Shown here: positions 35,248-43,778 of the stretch, in pieces
Position numbering within the stretch: position 1 is the first letter of the stretch
How the letters are laid out: the number at the start of each line of letters is the position of its first letter
Assembly: GCF_900618535.1 (NCBI RefSeq)
Contig: NZ_UYJA01000005.1
Coordinates: forward strand, 1 to 64,000
Reading direction: 5' to 3'
DNA length: 64,000 nt
Source: Pseudomonas bubulae
Lineage (GTDB): Bacteria > Pseudomonadota > Gammaproteobacteria > Pseudomonadales > Pseudomonadaceae
Notes under the pieces: model-generated
Database searches by the model: none
What the model was told of the DNA's origin: nothing
The model's input: only the letters and a program-made list of their open reading frames with translations
Translations under genes and position numbers: made by a program

Positions 35248-35278
35248 CCTGTGGGGGCCCGCTATTGCAGGAAAGAAC

Positions 35279-35545
35279 TTATTCCTGGCTGGCCTTGCCA
35301 CCCTCTTTCTGCCCGTAGTACTCGGGGATTTCATGTTTATAACTGTCCAGCCAGCGCTGCAGGCTGAGCTCACGCTCCGCCGGCGTAGCCGTTTGGTGGA
35401 TGGGCGACTGGACGCTGCCGCTCACTTGCAATTGCAGCCAGTTCTCGGTTTGCTGCTGGGTTCTGGGGGTGGGGCCAGGCTCGATAGCCAGCGCACCCAG
35501 CGGCATCAGGGCCAGCAGCACCCCCACACGAATAGATAAAGTCAT
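35279..35545 (-). CDS. DUF3613-like small secreted protein of the Tad operon
   Basis: This 88-aa protein has signal peptide MTLSIRVGVLLALMPLGALA. The mature part has QTENWLQLQVSG and a helix with SLQRWLDSYKHEIPEYY, matching the short protein seen in the same place beside tadD in P. aeruginosa. Its function is unknown, but conserved position suggests pilus assembly. It is the last gene of the leftward rcpC-to-tadD operon, 17 bp after tadD. Confidence 0.75.
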   Translation of the reverse strand: MTLSIRVGVLLALMPLGALAIEPGPTPRTQQQTENWLQLQVSGSVQSPIHQTATPAERELSLQRWLDSYKHEIPEYYGQKEGGKASQE

Positions 35546-35562
35546 GGCAAACCTCCAACGCG

Positions 35563-36252
35563 TTATTTGACGACAGCCACCTGGTTGCTGGCGGTCCTGG
35601 CTTGAGCTTTCAAAGCTTGTGCCCGGTACTGGGCATCACTTACCTGTTCGGGTGTCAGGCCCGCGCGGGTTACCAGTTCTGCGGCCTGCTTCCACTGGTC
35701 CTGATAAATCAGCAAGGTCACCAGGTTCAATGCCGCCGGAGATTCATCCTGCTTGAGCTCCAGAGCGGTCAAAAACTCGAACCGCGCTTCATCAACCCGC
35801 CGTTGATTGAGATAAACCACACCCAGGTCATTGCGGATCTTGGCATCGGTCGGCGCCATTTGTGCCGCACGCTCCAGATGGGTGATCGCCAGGGCGTTGT
35901 CACCGTGCCCGGCTGCCAGTTGGCCCAGGCCATGCTCCCCTTCGGCTGCCAGGCACGACCCCAGCAACCCTTGATACAGCGGCCCGGCCTCATCGCGGCC
36001 CAACTGGCGATAAATCCGTGCCTTGCGCAGTTGTACCTGCGCCGACCCCTGCGGCAGGTTTTGCAGGTTGGCCAGGCTGGCGTGCAGCTTGCCTTCCTTG
36101 GCCATGTCATCGGCCAGGTTCAGTGACAGCTCCTGGTCACCACTCAACTTGGTGCAACTGCCGCCCATGGCCATCCACGGCGGATTACTCTGACCTCCTG
36201 TGGCACAGCCGCCCAGCATCAGCAGCCCGCACACGACGATGACAGCTTTCAT
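35563..36252 (-). CDS. tadD: TadD, TPR lipoprotein of the Tad pilus
   Basis: This 229-aa lipoprotein has signal MKAVIVVCGLLMLGGC (lipobox LGGC) and tetratricopeptide repeats in the rest (AKIRNDLGVVYLNQRRVDEA is the clearest). TadD is thought to help assemble the outer-membrane secretin RcpA. The ATG at 36252 has AGGGG at 8 nt; the ATG 6 bp upstream has poorer spacing. It is separated by 14 bp from tadC. Confidence 0.88.
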   Translation of the reverse strand: MKAVIVVCGLLMLGGCATGGQSNPPWMAMGGSCTKLSGDQELSLNLADDMAKEGKLHASLANLQNLPQGSAQVQLRKARIYRQLGRDEAGPLYQGLLGSCLAAEGEHGLGQLAAGHGDNALAITHLERAAQMAPTDAKIRNDLGVVYLNQRRVDEARFEFLTALELKQDESPAALNLVTLLIYQDQWKQAAELVTRAGLTPEQVSDAQYRAQALKAQARTASNQVAVVK

Positions 36253-36266
36253 GTTCATACCCCTGG

Positions 36267-37151
36267 TCAAGAGAGAAAGGCTCGCGAGATAGCGACAAAA
36301 CTCGGCCCGGCCAAGACGATCATCAAAGCGGGGAACAGAAACACCATCATCACTACCGACATTTTGGCGGACATCTTGGAGATATATTCCTCCATGCGGG
36401 TCAAACGACGGTCATCCAGCAGCTCCTTGAGTGCCTGCAATGACTTCATCGCGCCACCACCCTGCTGAATCAATTGCTGCAGAATCACGCAGGTGTCATT
36501 GAACTCGTCTACATCCAGCAGACTCGCGGTTTTGCTCAGTTCCTGATTCAACTCCAGCCCCGAGTCGACCCGGGCCAGAATCACCCGCAACTCACCGGTC
36601 AGTACCGGCAGCAGGTGCCGCGCTTCCTGGCTCAACACCCGCAGCGCCTGTTCGACTGCCATGCCCGACTCAAACAGAATGCGCAGCAACGGAATAAAGG
36701 TTGAAACTTCGATCGCCACTTCCTGCTGGCGCCTTTTTGCAGCATAGGCCAACAATCGCTTGGGGATCAGATAGCCCAAAGCCAGGGAGAACAGCATCAC
36801 CACCAGCAGATTGCCCGAACGCGGAAAAAACAGCTCATAGCCCAAGAACACCAGCCCGGCAAAAGCTATCGGGGTGCCAACCTGAAAAGCGGCAAACAGC
36901 GAGCGCTGACTGGCGGTGCGCCAGCCGATGCGGTTGAGCAGGGTCTGGGTTTCGCTGTCCATCGACACCGAGCGCTGGCCAAACTTGCTGTTGCCCACCG
37001 CCCGCATCCACAGGCTGAGCTTGCCGGGGCCGGTCTTGTCACCATCCAGGCGCTGCATGACCCGTTGCTGGCTCATGCGATCCTGAACCACGTTATTGAT
37101 CAACAGCGCCATGGCGCCCAGCAGCAACACCACACAAATCAAAAAGGCCAT
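36267..37151 (-). CDS. tadC: TadC, inner-membrane pilus platform protein
   Basis: This 294-aa GspF/T2SSF-family protein has an N-terminal hydrophobic helix (MAFLICVVLLLGAMALLINN) and two in the middle (near 90-130). There is a cytosolic GspF core (FIPLLRILFESGMAVEQALR, VLSQEARHL) and a C-terminal helix pair. With TadB it forms the platform that TadA drives. The start is separated by 1 nt from the end of tadB. The next gene is tadD. Confidence 0.9.
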   Translation of the reverse strand: MAFLICVVLLLGAMALLINNVVQDRMSQQRVMQRLDGDKTGPGKLSLWMRAVGNSKFGQRSVSMDSETQTLLNRIGWRTASQRSLFAAFQVGTPIAFAGLVFLGYELFFPRSGNLLVVMLFSLALGYLIPKRLLAYAAKRRQQEVAIEVSTFIPLLRILFESGMAVEQALRVLSQEARHLLPVLTGELRVILARVDSGLELNQELSKTASLLDVDEFNDTCVILQQLIQQGGGAMKSLQALKELLDDRRLTRMEEYISKMSAKMSVVMMVFLFPALMIVLAGPSFVAISRAFLS

Positions 37152-37152
37152 G

Positions 37153-38037
37153 TCATACGCTCCGTACCATGCGCCACAGCGCCACACTGCCGATTATCTG
37201 CATGGCCATTGCGGTAAGGAGCATCTGCTGCCCTCCGCCGTCCTGCCACATCTTGAGCATGTAGCTGGGGTTGGTCACCATAAAGAAACCCACCACAAAC
37301 ACCGGCAACGAGCCCAATACCAGCGCCGTCATCCGGGTTTCACCGGTCATGGCGCGCAACTTGCGCGCCCCCTGCTCACGCTCGCGAATCAGCACGATCA
37401 GGTTCTCCAGCAACTCACTGGCATTACCACCGTAGCGATGGTTGACCTTAAGCCCCAGGGCAAACATGCGAAATTCATCACGTTCATAAAGCTCGGCAAA
37501 GTCGTTCACTGCCTCGGGCAGGCTCACCCCCATCTGCACGTTGCGCGATACCCGGCTGATACTGCTTTTGAGCGGGTCGCTGGATGCCTCGATCGCGGTC
37601 AACACCGCATCGGCCAAGGTGCGTCCGGCCTTGAGGCTGCGCACGCAGTGATCGAGCAGCAATGGCAGTTGCTCAACCATGCGCCGAACCCGGCGGTGGT
37701 AACGCCAGCTGACAAAGAGTTTGAGCAGCACCGGCGGCAACACCAGCAACGCGAGCAAGAACACCCAGCCACCGATCAGGCCCGCCACAATCACCGCAGC
37801 GGCCCATAGCGACAGCCACAAACCCAGACGCTCTGAAGGGCGCCCCAGGCCTGCCTGCAAAAAAGCCCGGTCCAGCCAGGCCACGCCCTGGGCTTTCTCC
37901 AGCAACTGCGGCTGGCCTTCACCCAGACGCTCCAGCACACGGCCCGTGGTCGGGTCGGTCAGGGCGCGATACACCAGATTCAGCGATAGCGCGAACATCA
38001 GGAAACTGATGGTAAAAAGCAGTAAGGCCGGGTTCAT
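37153..38037 (-). CDS. tadB: TadB, inner-membrane pilus platform protein
   Basis: This 294-aa GspF-like protein has an N-terminal TM (MNPALLLFTISFLMFALSLN), a hydrophobic pair near residues 80-110, and the cytosolic F domain with LPLLLDHCVRSLKAGRTL and VNHRYGGNASELLENL. C-terminal helices follow. It forms the platform with TadC. There is a 10-bp gap to tadA upstream. Confidence 0.9.
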   Translation of the reverse strand: MNPALLLFTISFLMFALSLNLVYRALTDPTTGRVLERLGEGQPQLLEKAQGVAWLDRAFLQAGLGRPSERLGLWLSLWAAAVIVAGLIGGWVFLLALLVLPPVLLKLFVSWRYHRRVRRMVEQLPLLLDHCVRSLKAGRTLADAVLTAIEASSDPLKSSISRVSRNVQMGVSLPEAVNDFAELYERDEFRMFALGLKVNHRYGGNASELLENLIVLIREREQGARKLRAMTGETRMTALVLGSLPVFVVGFFMVTNPSYMLKMWQDGGGQQMLLTAMAMQIIGSVALWRMVRSV

Positions 38038-38047
38038 ATGCAGTGCC

Positions 38048-39322
38048 TCAGCCGTGGGCGTTCAGGACGGGGTCACGACGCAACTTGTCGCTTGCCGGGT
38101 TCAAGGCCTCGCGCATAAAACCAAAGCCGGTGCGCTTGTCGAGACGGAACAGGGTGTTGGTCACATACACATCGTCACGCACCCCCACCACCTCCAGCAC
38201 TTCACTGACGCAACGGCGGCCATCGGGCATGCGCGTCAGCTGGATAATCACGTCCAGTGCGGCGCAGATCATCTGGCGCAAGGTTTTCTCCGCCACCGTA
38301 CGCCCGGTCAAACCCACCAGGGTTTCCAGTCGCAGCAGGGCATCCTGTGCGGTGTTGGCGTGGACGGTGCTCATGGAACCATCGTGACCGGTGTTCATCG
38401 CGGTCAATACATCGAGCACTTCCACACCGCGGATCTCGCCGAGAATGATGCGGTCCGGACGCATCCGCAGGGCGTTGCGGATCAGGTCGCTGGATTTCAC
38501 CTCACCATGCCCTTCGGCATTGGGCGGGCGGGTTTCAAGGCGCACCACATGAGGGTGGCCCAACTGCAATTCAGCCACGTCCTCGATGGTGACCAGGCGC
38601 TCATGGGGGTTGATCAACTGGCTGAGGATGTTGAGCAGCGTGGTTTTACCGGTACCGGTACCGCCGCTGATCAGGATGTTGCAGCGCTTGCCCACCGCCT
38701 CCTGGAAGAATTCAAAGATTGCCTGGTCGATGGTCTGCATGGCCACCAGGTCGCTGCTTTGCAGCATGTCCTTGCGAAATTTCCGGATCGACAGGCACGG
38801 GCCATCCAGGGCAATGGGCGGAATGATGGCGTTGACCCGGCTGCCATCGGGCAGGCGCGCATCGACCATCGGCGAGGACTCATCCAGACGCCGCCCCAGG
38901 GGCGCCAGAATGCGCTGCATCACCCGTTCCACATGATGGTCATCGATAAAGCGCAGATCGCTCTGGCTAAGTCGACCCTCGCGTTCGACAAACACCCGAT
39001 GGGGGCCGTTGACCAGAATTTCAGTCACGGCCGGGTCGCGCAGCAGCACTTCGAGGGGGCCGAATCCGGTCAGTTCGTCGACGATCTCCTCGGCCAGACG
39101 CTCCATCTCATAACGGGAAATAGCCAGATGCAGGCGCGACACATACTCGGCTACCCGCTCGGTAACAAACTGGGCCAAAGACACCCGGGAACCTTCCAGC
39201 AGGTTTTTTCCGGTCTCTTCAATGGCATCGATGATATAGCGGTGCAGCACCAGTTTCAGGCCGTCATGGTCCGCACGACCATCCTTGTACAGGCCTGAGC
39301 CAAACAGCTGTTCATTGCTCAT
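38048..39322 (-). CDS. tadA: TadA, secretion ATPase of the Flp pilus
   Basis: This 424-aa GspE/CpaF-family hexameric ATPase has Walker A GGTGTGKTT, an Asp box (VTIEDVAELQL), Walker B-like RIILGEIRG and the His box GHDGSMSTVHANT. It powers assembly (and possibly retraction) of the Flp pilus. The start ATG overlaps the tadZ stop (ATGA). Length fits the family. Cytosolic, bound to TadB/TadC. Confidence 0.95.
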   Translation of the reverse strand: MSNEQLFGSGLYKDGRADHDGLKLVLHRYIIDAIEETGKNLLEGSRVSLAQFVTERVAEYVSRLHLAISRYEMERLAEEIVDELTGFGPLEVLLRDPAVTEILVNGPHRVFVEREGRLSQSDLRFIDDHHVERVMQRILAPLGRRLDESSPMVDARLPDGSRVNAIIPPIALDGPCLSIRKFRKDMLQSSDLVAMQTIDQAIFEFFQEAVGKRCNILISGGTGTGKTTLLNILSQLINPHERLVTIEDVAELQLGHPHVVRLETRPPNAEGHGEVKSSDLIRNALRMRPDRIILGEIRGVEVLDVLTAMNTGHDGSMSTVHANTAQDALLRLETLVGLTGRTVAEKTLRQMICAALDVIIQLTRMPDGRRCVSEVLEVVGVRDDVYVTNTLFRLDKRTGFGFMREALNPASDKLRRDPVLNAHG

Positions 39323-40524
39323 TTGGCCCCCCACAGGCGGTTCAGGTTCAGCCAGGTACCCGATTTGGAAGTCGCTTGCTCAGGCACCTGTGAACGCAAG
39401 ACCAACCGTTCACCGAGTTTTTTCAAAGCCTGGCTCAGGGCTTCGCGCGGGGCCAGGTCAAACAGGGTGGTGGCCTGATTCTTGGCATTGATGCGCAGCT
39501 CCGGGCTGGGTGGGAGTGTTGTCAGCACCGGCAGGCCAAAGCTTTTACCCAGGGCATCGGCATTGGGAGCAACGCCACTCATATAGCGGTCGATCAACAA
39601 GCCCGTATGCTCGAACTTCATGCCCTTGGCCCGCCAGCGGCTGAGTACGTCGAGATTGCGGCGGCAATCGAGCACGCTTTGGTCGGTGTACCACAGCAGG
39701 CTGTCGCAATGGGTGGCAAAGGTACGCAGCGCTTCACTGTCAGGCTGACCGGTGAGGTTGACCACAATATGCTGGAAGTGCTGACGCAAGGCACTGAGCA
39801 ACATATACAGTTCGGCGGCACTGGTTTGCTCCAGCGGTTCGTCACTGTCACTGTGGGCCAACACCCGCAAGCCACTGGCAGTCTTGGTAAAGGCACTGTC
39901 AATCAAGGTGCTGTCCAGGCGCCGCAAATGACGCAGGGCATCACCGAAAAAGAACGAGCTTTCCAGGCCCAGCACGGCCAGGCCATCACCACGGGGCACG
40001 CCCAGGTCCAGAAACAGGGTTTTTTGATCGTGCTTTTGCACCACCAGCCCCAAGTGGCTGGCCAGCAATGCACCATCGGCATTGCATTGCGCACTGAACA
40101 ACACGCTCAGACCACCCAACTGGGCATTCGGTGCTACAGGTGGCAGGCGCTTGCTCAGGCGCCGTACCAGCCCCGCCACTTCACTGGAGCGCGAACCGTA
40201 GGCCACAAAGTCCCTCGCCCCGGCGCGCATGGCATTGAGTACCAGCTGGTTATCCATACCGTCGCCCAGGGCAACGATGGCCAACATGGGCTTGGCTTCC
40301 AGAGCACCTTCAATCAGCGCGCACTGGTTGACTACCTTGTCCCGATCCAAGCCCACAAATATCAGGCCGGCAAACGTCACATCAACCAGGGCCAGCAGTT
40401 CATCCAGGCTACTTGTGCCTGCACCCACCACTTGACCCAACGGCGCTAATGCTCCCTGCAGCCACTCAAGATCGGTGTTGTTGCGCGTCAGCGCGAGAAA
40501 TGTCTGGCTTAGGCTTTGGCTCAT
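39319..40524 (-). CDS. tadZ: TadZ, pilus localisation protein (ParA/MinD-like, degenerate)
   Basis: This 401-aa protein has an atypical receiver-like N-terminus (1-125, degenerate aspartates) and a ParA/MinD-like fold C-terminal. The expected Walker A (KGGxGKS/T) is replaced by LFSAQCNADGALLASHL, with no lysine, so ATP hydrolysis is doubtful. TadZ localises the machine at a cell pole. The start overlaps the rcpA stop by 4 bp, as in a tightly packed operon. Confidence 0.85.
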   Translation of the reverse strand: MSQSLSQTFLALTRNNTDLEWLQGALAPLGQVVGAGTSSLDELLALVDVTFAGLIFVGLDRDKVVNQCALIEGALEAKPMLAIVALGDGMDNQLVLNAMRAGARDFVAYGSRSSEVAGLVRRLSKRLPPVAPNAQLGGLSVLFSAQCNADGALLASHLGLVVQKHDQKTLFLDLGVPRGDGLAVLGLESSFFFGDALRHLRRLDSTLIDSAFTKTASGLRVLAHSDSDEPLEQTSAAELYMLLSALRQHFQHIVVNLTGQPDSEALRTFATHCDSLLWYTDQSVLDCRRNLDVLSRWRAKGMKFEHTGLLIDRYMSGVAPNADALGKSFGLPVLTTLPPSPELRINAKNQATTLFDLAPREALSQALKKLGERLVLRSQVPEQATSKSGTWLNLNRLWGAK

Positions 40525-41747
40525 TGAGATAACCCGCTACGGCTATTGAATTTGCCGTTCTCCAGGAAATACAGGCGATACCAGTTAGGGTCGTAATTGC
40601 GCAATTGCTCCCCGGGCATCGTCGGCAGTGCCGCATTGGCAGCCAGTGGCTGGACCAGATGCGGGGTGACGATCATCAGCAGTTCTTTCTCTTCACGACT
40701 GATATTGGAGTCGCGGAAAAAAGCGCCAAGAATCGGAATGTCGCCCAGCCCCGGGAATTTGTTGACCTGGGAGCTGTTGCGCGAACTGATCAAGCCACTG
40801 ATCACAAAACTTTCGCCGTCGGCCAGTGAGATGCTGGTATCGGTGCGTCGAACCGTCAGGCCCGGTACCAGGGTGCCGGCGATATTCACCGCGTTGGTGT
40901 AGTCCAGCTCACTGACTTCGGGGGCCACCTTGAGCATGATGCGATCACGCCCCACCACGGTCGGGGTCAGCGTGAGGCGGATACCGAACTCCTTGTACTC
41001 GATCGACACGTTATCGCTGCCGCTGCTGGGCACCGGGATTGGCACTTCACCACCGGCCAGAAAGGTTGCACTCTGCCCGCTCATGGCCACGAGGCTGGGA
41101 CGCGCCAGGGTGTAGGCAAAGCCGCTGCCTTCCAGGGCATTGATCATGGCCCTGACCTTGCCGCCGCCAAAGCCGATGTTGAAATACTTGGCGTTGGCCA
41201 CCGGACCACCGGTGATGATCCCTTCAGCGGTGCTGAGGAATGAGCCCGGCGAGCCGAACAGGAAGTTGCTGCCCATACCGAAGATCGAGGTACTGGCTTC
41301 CTGCAGTTTGGTGCGACTGACTTCGACAAAGCGGATATCGGTTTGCACCTGCACCGGCAAGGTCGGGTCTTCGGAGGGCGGCAACGTCGTACCGGTCAGC
41401 CCCGAGGCGGCCTTGCCCTTGACGAAAAGCATGGTTTGGTGCGGCTCTTTCGAGCAGGCACTCCAGACCATCAGGCTGGTGGTGCCCGAGGCAATACCAG
41501 TGAGCAAAAAAGCGTTTGGCCCATTGGAGCGAATATCGGCAATGGTGGGGTCGCCCACGGCAATGCGCGAGATATTCACCGGAAAGCCCATGGCCTTCTG
41601 GGCCCCCTGGGCCACTTCCAATACCGAAGGCAATGCGTTGAATGCCGCGCAGTTTTCGCCTGCGGCCAAGGCCATCTCCAGGGGCAAGCTGCTCAGCAGC
41701 AGCGTCCAGAAAGCGCGTTTATAAAGTGGAGGGCAACGGTGGCTCAT
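40521..41747 (-). CDS. rcpA: RcpA, outer-membrane secretin of the Flp pilus
   Basis: This 408-aa secretin has an N-terminal signal segment (RAFWTLLLSSLPLEMALAA) and a BON-like N-domain (NISRIAVGDPTIADI). The secretin core from about residue 180 includes GSGFAYTLARPSLVAMSGQS, LAGGEVPIPVP and the C-terminal IPILGAFFRDS motif. It forms the pilus channel in the outer membrane. Located 36 bp after rcpC. Confidence 0.93.
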   Translation of the reverse strand: MSHRCPPLYKRAFWTLLLSSLPLEMALAAGENCAAFNALPSVLEVAQGAQKAMGFPVNISRIAVGDPTIADIRSNGPNAFLLTGIASGTTSLMVWSACSKEPHQTMLFVKGKAASGLTGTTLPPSEDPTLPVQVQTDIRFVEVSRTKLQEASTSIFGMGSNFLFGSPGSFLSTAEGIITGGPVANAKYFNIGFGGGKVRAMINALEGSGFAYTLARPSLVAMSGQSATFLAGGEVPIPVPSSGSDNVSIEYKEFGIRLTLTPTVVGRDRIMLKVAPEVSELDYTNAVNIAGTLVPGLTVRRTDTSISLADGESFVISGLISSRNSSQVNKFPGLGDIPILGAFFRDSNISREEKELLMIVTPHLVQPLAANAALPTMPGEQLRNYDPNWYRLYFLENGKFNSRSGLSQ

Positions 41748-41783
41748 GTTGGTTTTCCTTTCAGATAAGGATTTTTATTGGGC

Positions 41784-42713
41784 CTACTGCTGAGCCGTTT
41801 GATTGCCGCGGATCACTTCAATACCGCGTACCCGAGGGGCGACAGCGGGATTGCTGCTGACTGGCACTCTTGCCGGACTGGCCATGGCTAACTGGTTAAA
41901 TTGATAAAGACTGCGCTTGGCATTATCAAGATTAGTCGCAGATTCCTGCTCGCCCGCCCAATATTTGCTCAAACGTTGCTCGTCGGCACTGCGCACGGCC
42001 AGGCGCAGGGTGCCTGCCTGGGTCGCCAGCATCAGTTGATTGAGAAGCTGCTCGGGAACCGCCAGGACTGCGGATCGCGCATTGATGCGGCTTTGTTCTT
42101 GCTTGAGCGCTTCCTCGGCATTTTTCGGCTGGCTGGCCAACTTGCCATCGCTGGTCAAGCCTAGCTCCCCCCCCACGCTCAGCACCCGCACGGCCGGCAA
42201 TACCACCTGGGCAGACTGCTGAGGGTTGCCACTGTCCTGACGCAAAAACAACAGGATATCGACGTAATCACCAGGGCTGAGCTGCCCACCCGCAGCGGAC
42301 ACCTCGTCAATCATGACCCCCAGTGCGCGCTCATCCGGGCGAATCATGCGAGCCAGCGGCCCGCCCACGTCAAAGCTTTGATCACTGAGCCAGGTGCCTG
42401 CACTCAGGCTGCGCCACGGGGTGCGGCCCACCGCCTGATCGATGGCAGTCAGGCTGCCAGCGGGGGCGGTACGGAGTTTTTCCAGGGTCAGGTCATCTGC
42501 CGTCAAGGCCACATTCGGGGGGACATCGCGAACCAGTACCACCACCGCCTGGCGGGTTTTGTCTTCAACGGCCGCCACACCTTGTTCTACAGACTGAGCC
42601 ACCGGAACTTCGGCGACCGGCTGCTGTCGACTCAATACCAGCCCCCAGTAACCGGCGGCAATTGCCCCGACAAACAAAATGGCGGCCAATATCAGACTGC
42701 GTCGATTGTTCAT
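41784..42713 (-). CDS. rcpC: RcpC/CpaB, Flp pilus assembly protein
   Basis: This 309-aa membrane-anchored periplasmic protein has a TM at residues 5-25 (SLILAAILFVGAIAAGYWGL). A SAF domain follows (VVVLVRDVPPNVALTADDL, then ERALGVMIDEVSAAGGQLSP), typical of CpaB/RcpC. It supports the secretin. The ATG at 42713 has GGGAG about 8 nt upstream; an in-frame start 27 bp upstream is less likely. First gene of the leftward tad operon. Confidence 0.92.
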   Translation of the reverse strand: MNNRRSLILAAILFVGAIAAGYWGLVLSRQQPVAEVPVAQSVEQGVAAVEDKTRQAVVVLVRDVPPNVALTADDLTLEKLRTAPAGSLTAIDQAVGRTPWRSLSAGTWLSDQSFDVGGPLARMIRPDERALGVMIDEVSAAGGQLSPGDYVDILLFLRQDSGNPQQSAQVVLPAVRVLSVGGELGLTSDGKLASQPKNAEEALKQEQSRINARSAVLAVPEQLLNQLMLATQAGTLRLAVRSADEQRLSKYWAGEQESATNLDNAKRSLYQFNQLAMASPARVPVSSNPAVAPRVRGIEVIRGNQTAQQ

Positions 42714-43046
42714 GCACAAACTCCCTTTATCACTGCGCACTGCAGACTAAAAAACCCATTCACAATCAGGCAGCTACGAACCTTTAATGCGTTTGAAACC
42801 AATCGCTATTTAAAAATAGCTCAGGTAAATCAAAATGCCATTAGCGAACTAAAAAATCTCTAATCAATTGTGAATAGTTTGATTTGACACGCATTTTTTA
42901 AATAGTCATTTGGATTAATACTTTGTGATTATTCCAATGACACAGTTGTGGGAAAGTCATTTATTGCCAATGCTGTGACTGCAGGTGGGAATCACCCTGC
43001 ACCCAAGTTACGCAGTGCCCGCCCCGGCGCACTAAGGAGAAGTCAG
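42714..43046. promoter_or_regulatory. Divergent control region between rcpC and flp
   Basis: This is a 333-bp AT-rich gap with no reading frame of its own. It holds the TTAATAC motif (42912-42928) and a 9-bp inverted pair ATTCACAAT (42758-42766) and ATTGTGAAT (42867-42875). Promoters for rcpC and flp must lie here, and may share regulatory sites. Confidence 0.6.
42912..42928 (+). promoter_or_regulatory. Tad-locus motif upstream of flp
   Basis: GGATTAATACTTTGTGA, followed by TTATTCC, so that it forms an imperfect palindrome GGATTAATAC-TTT-GTGATTATTCC. It lies about 120 bp upstream of the flp ATG. It matches the sites at pprB, tadG and the lipoprotein. Confidence 0.55.
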
Positions 43047-43265
43047 ATGATATTAAATACTGTTCTGAAAGTGTATGTACCTGCCCAGGTATTTGTAGCG
43101 CGCCAAGCCAAGTTGTTTGCAAAACGGACCGAAGGCGCTTCGGGTATTGAATATGCAATTATTGCAGCGATGGTGGCGGTGGTGATTGCGGTGATTTCGC
43201 CTGACGTGCAATTAGCAGTAACTAATATATTCACAAAACTCAAAGACGGATTAAAAACAGCTTAA
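43047..43265 (+). CDS. flp: Flp major pilin prepilin
   Basis: This 72-aa Flp-family prepilin has a leader of about 30 residues with cleavage after Gly30. The mature part begins ASGIEYAIIAAMVAVVIAVI, with Glu at +5 and Tyr at +6 as required by the Flp motif, plus a hydrophobic assembly helix. The TadV/FppA peptidase should process it. AAGGAGA lies 6 nt before the ATG. The leader is longer than in many Flp pilins. A response regulator gene starts 39 bp downstream. Confidence 0.93.
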   Translation: MILNTVLKVYVPAQVFVARQAKLFAKRTEGASGIEYAIIAAMVAVVIAVISPDVQLAVTNIFTKLKDGLKTA

Positions 43266-43304
43266 GGCAGGAACTCAATTCATTAGTTTTTTAGAGTAAT
43301 TAAC

Positions 43305-43718
43305 ATGCCCCTCTCCCCACCACGCCAACAGCTTCTCCTGGTGGATGACGAAGAGGACGCACTGCTGGAGTTGGCTGAGCTGCTGGAGGGCGAGGGCTTT
43401 TGTTGCTATACGGCAACTTCAGTCAAACTCGCCCTTTCGCAGTTGACCCAACATCCGGATATTGCGCTGGTCATCACCGACCTGCGCATGCCGGAAGAGA
43501 GCGGTATTGCGCTGATCAAGCGCCTGCGCGAGCACACATCGCGCCAGCATTTGCCGGTGATTGTCATTTCCGGGCACGCCGATATGGACGATGTAAGCGA
43601 CCTTCTGCGCCTGCAGGTGCTGGACCTGTTTCGCAAACCCATCTACCACGTGCGCCTGCTCGACACCCTCGAAAACCTCTTTCCACAGCCCACACACTTA
43701 CACCTGGCAAGAACTTGA
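43305..43718 (+). CDS. Single-domain response regulator, downstream of flp
   Basis: This 137-aa protein consists of one receiver domain. It has acidic pocket DDEE (14-17), phosphorylated Asp59 in VITDLRMPEE, a conserved Ser in VIVISGHAD and Lys in FRKPI. There is no output domain. It begins 39 bp after flp and is probably co-transcribed with it, ending at a strong terminator. It may act as a phosphate sink, or as an adaptor that binds TadZ, the ATPase or a kinase. I do not know a characterised homologue in the tad locus of P. aeruginosa. Confidence 0.85.
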   Translation: MPLSPPRQQLLLVDDEEDALLELAELLEGEGFCCYTATSVKLALSQLTQHPDIALVITDLRMPEESGIALIKRLREHTSRQHLPVIVISGHADMDDVSDLLRLQVLDLFRKPIYHVRLLDTLENLFPQPTHLHLART

Positions 43719-43730
43719 CCCCCATACTAT

Positions 43731-43767
43731 AAAAGCCCGCCCCCCTGACTTGGGGAGGCGGGCTTTT
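43731..43767. terminator. Bidirectional rho-independent terminator
   Basis: AAAAGCCCGCCCCCC (43731-43745), loop, then GGGGAGGCGGGCTTTT (43752-43767): a long stem with one bulge and T/A tracts. It separates the convergent response-regulator and TpsB genes and can serve both. Confidence 0.92.
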
Positions 43768-43778
43768 ACGGTCACACA

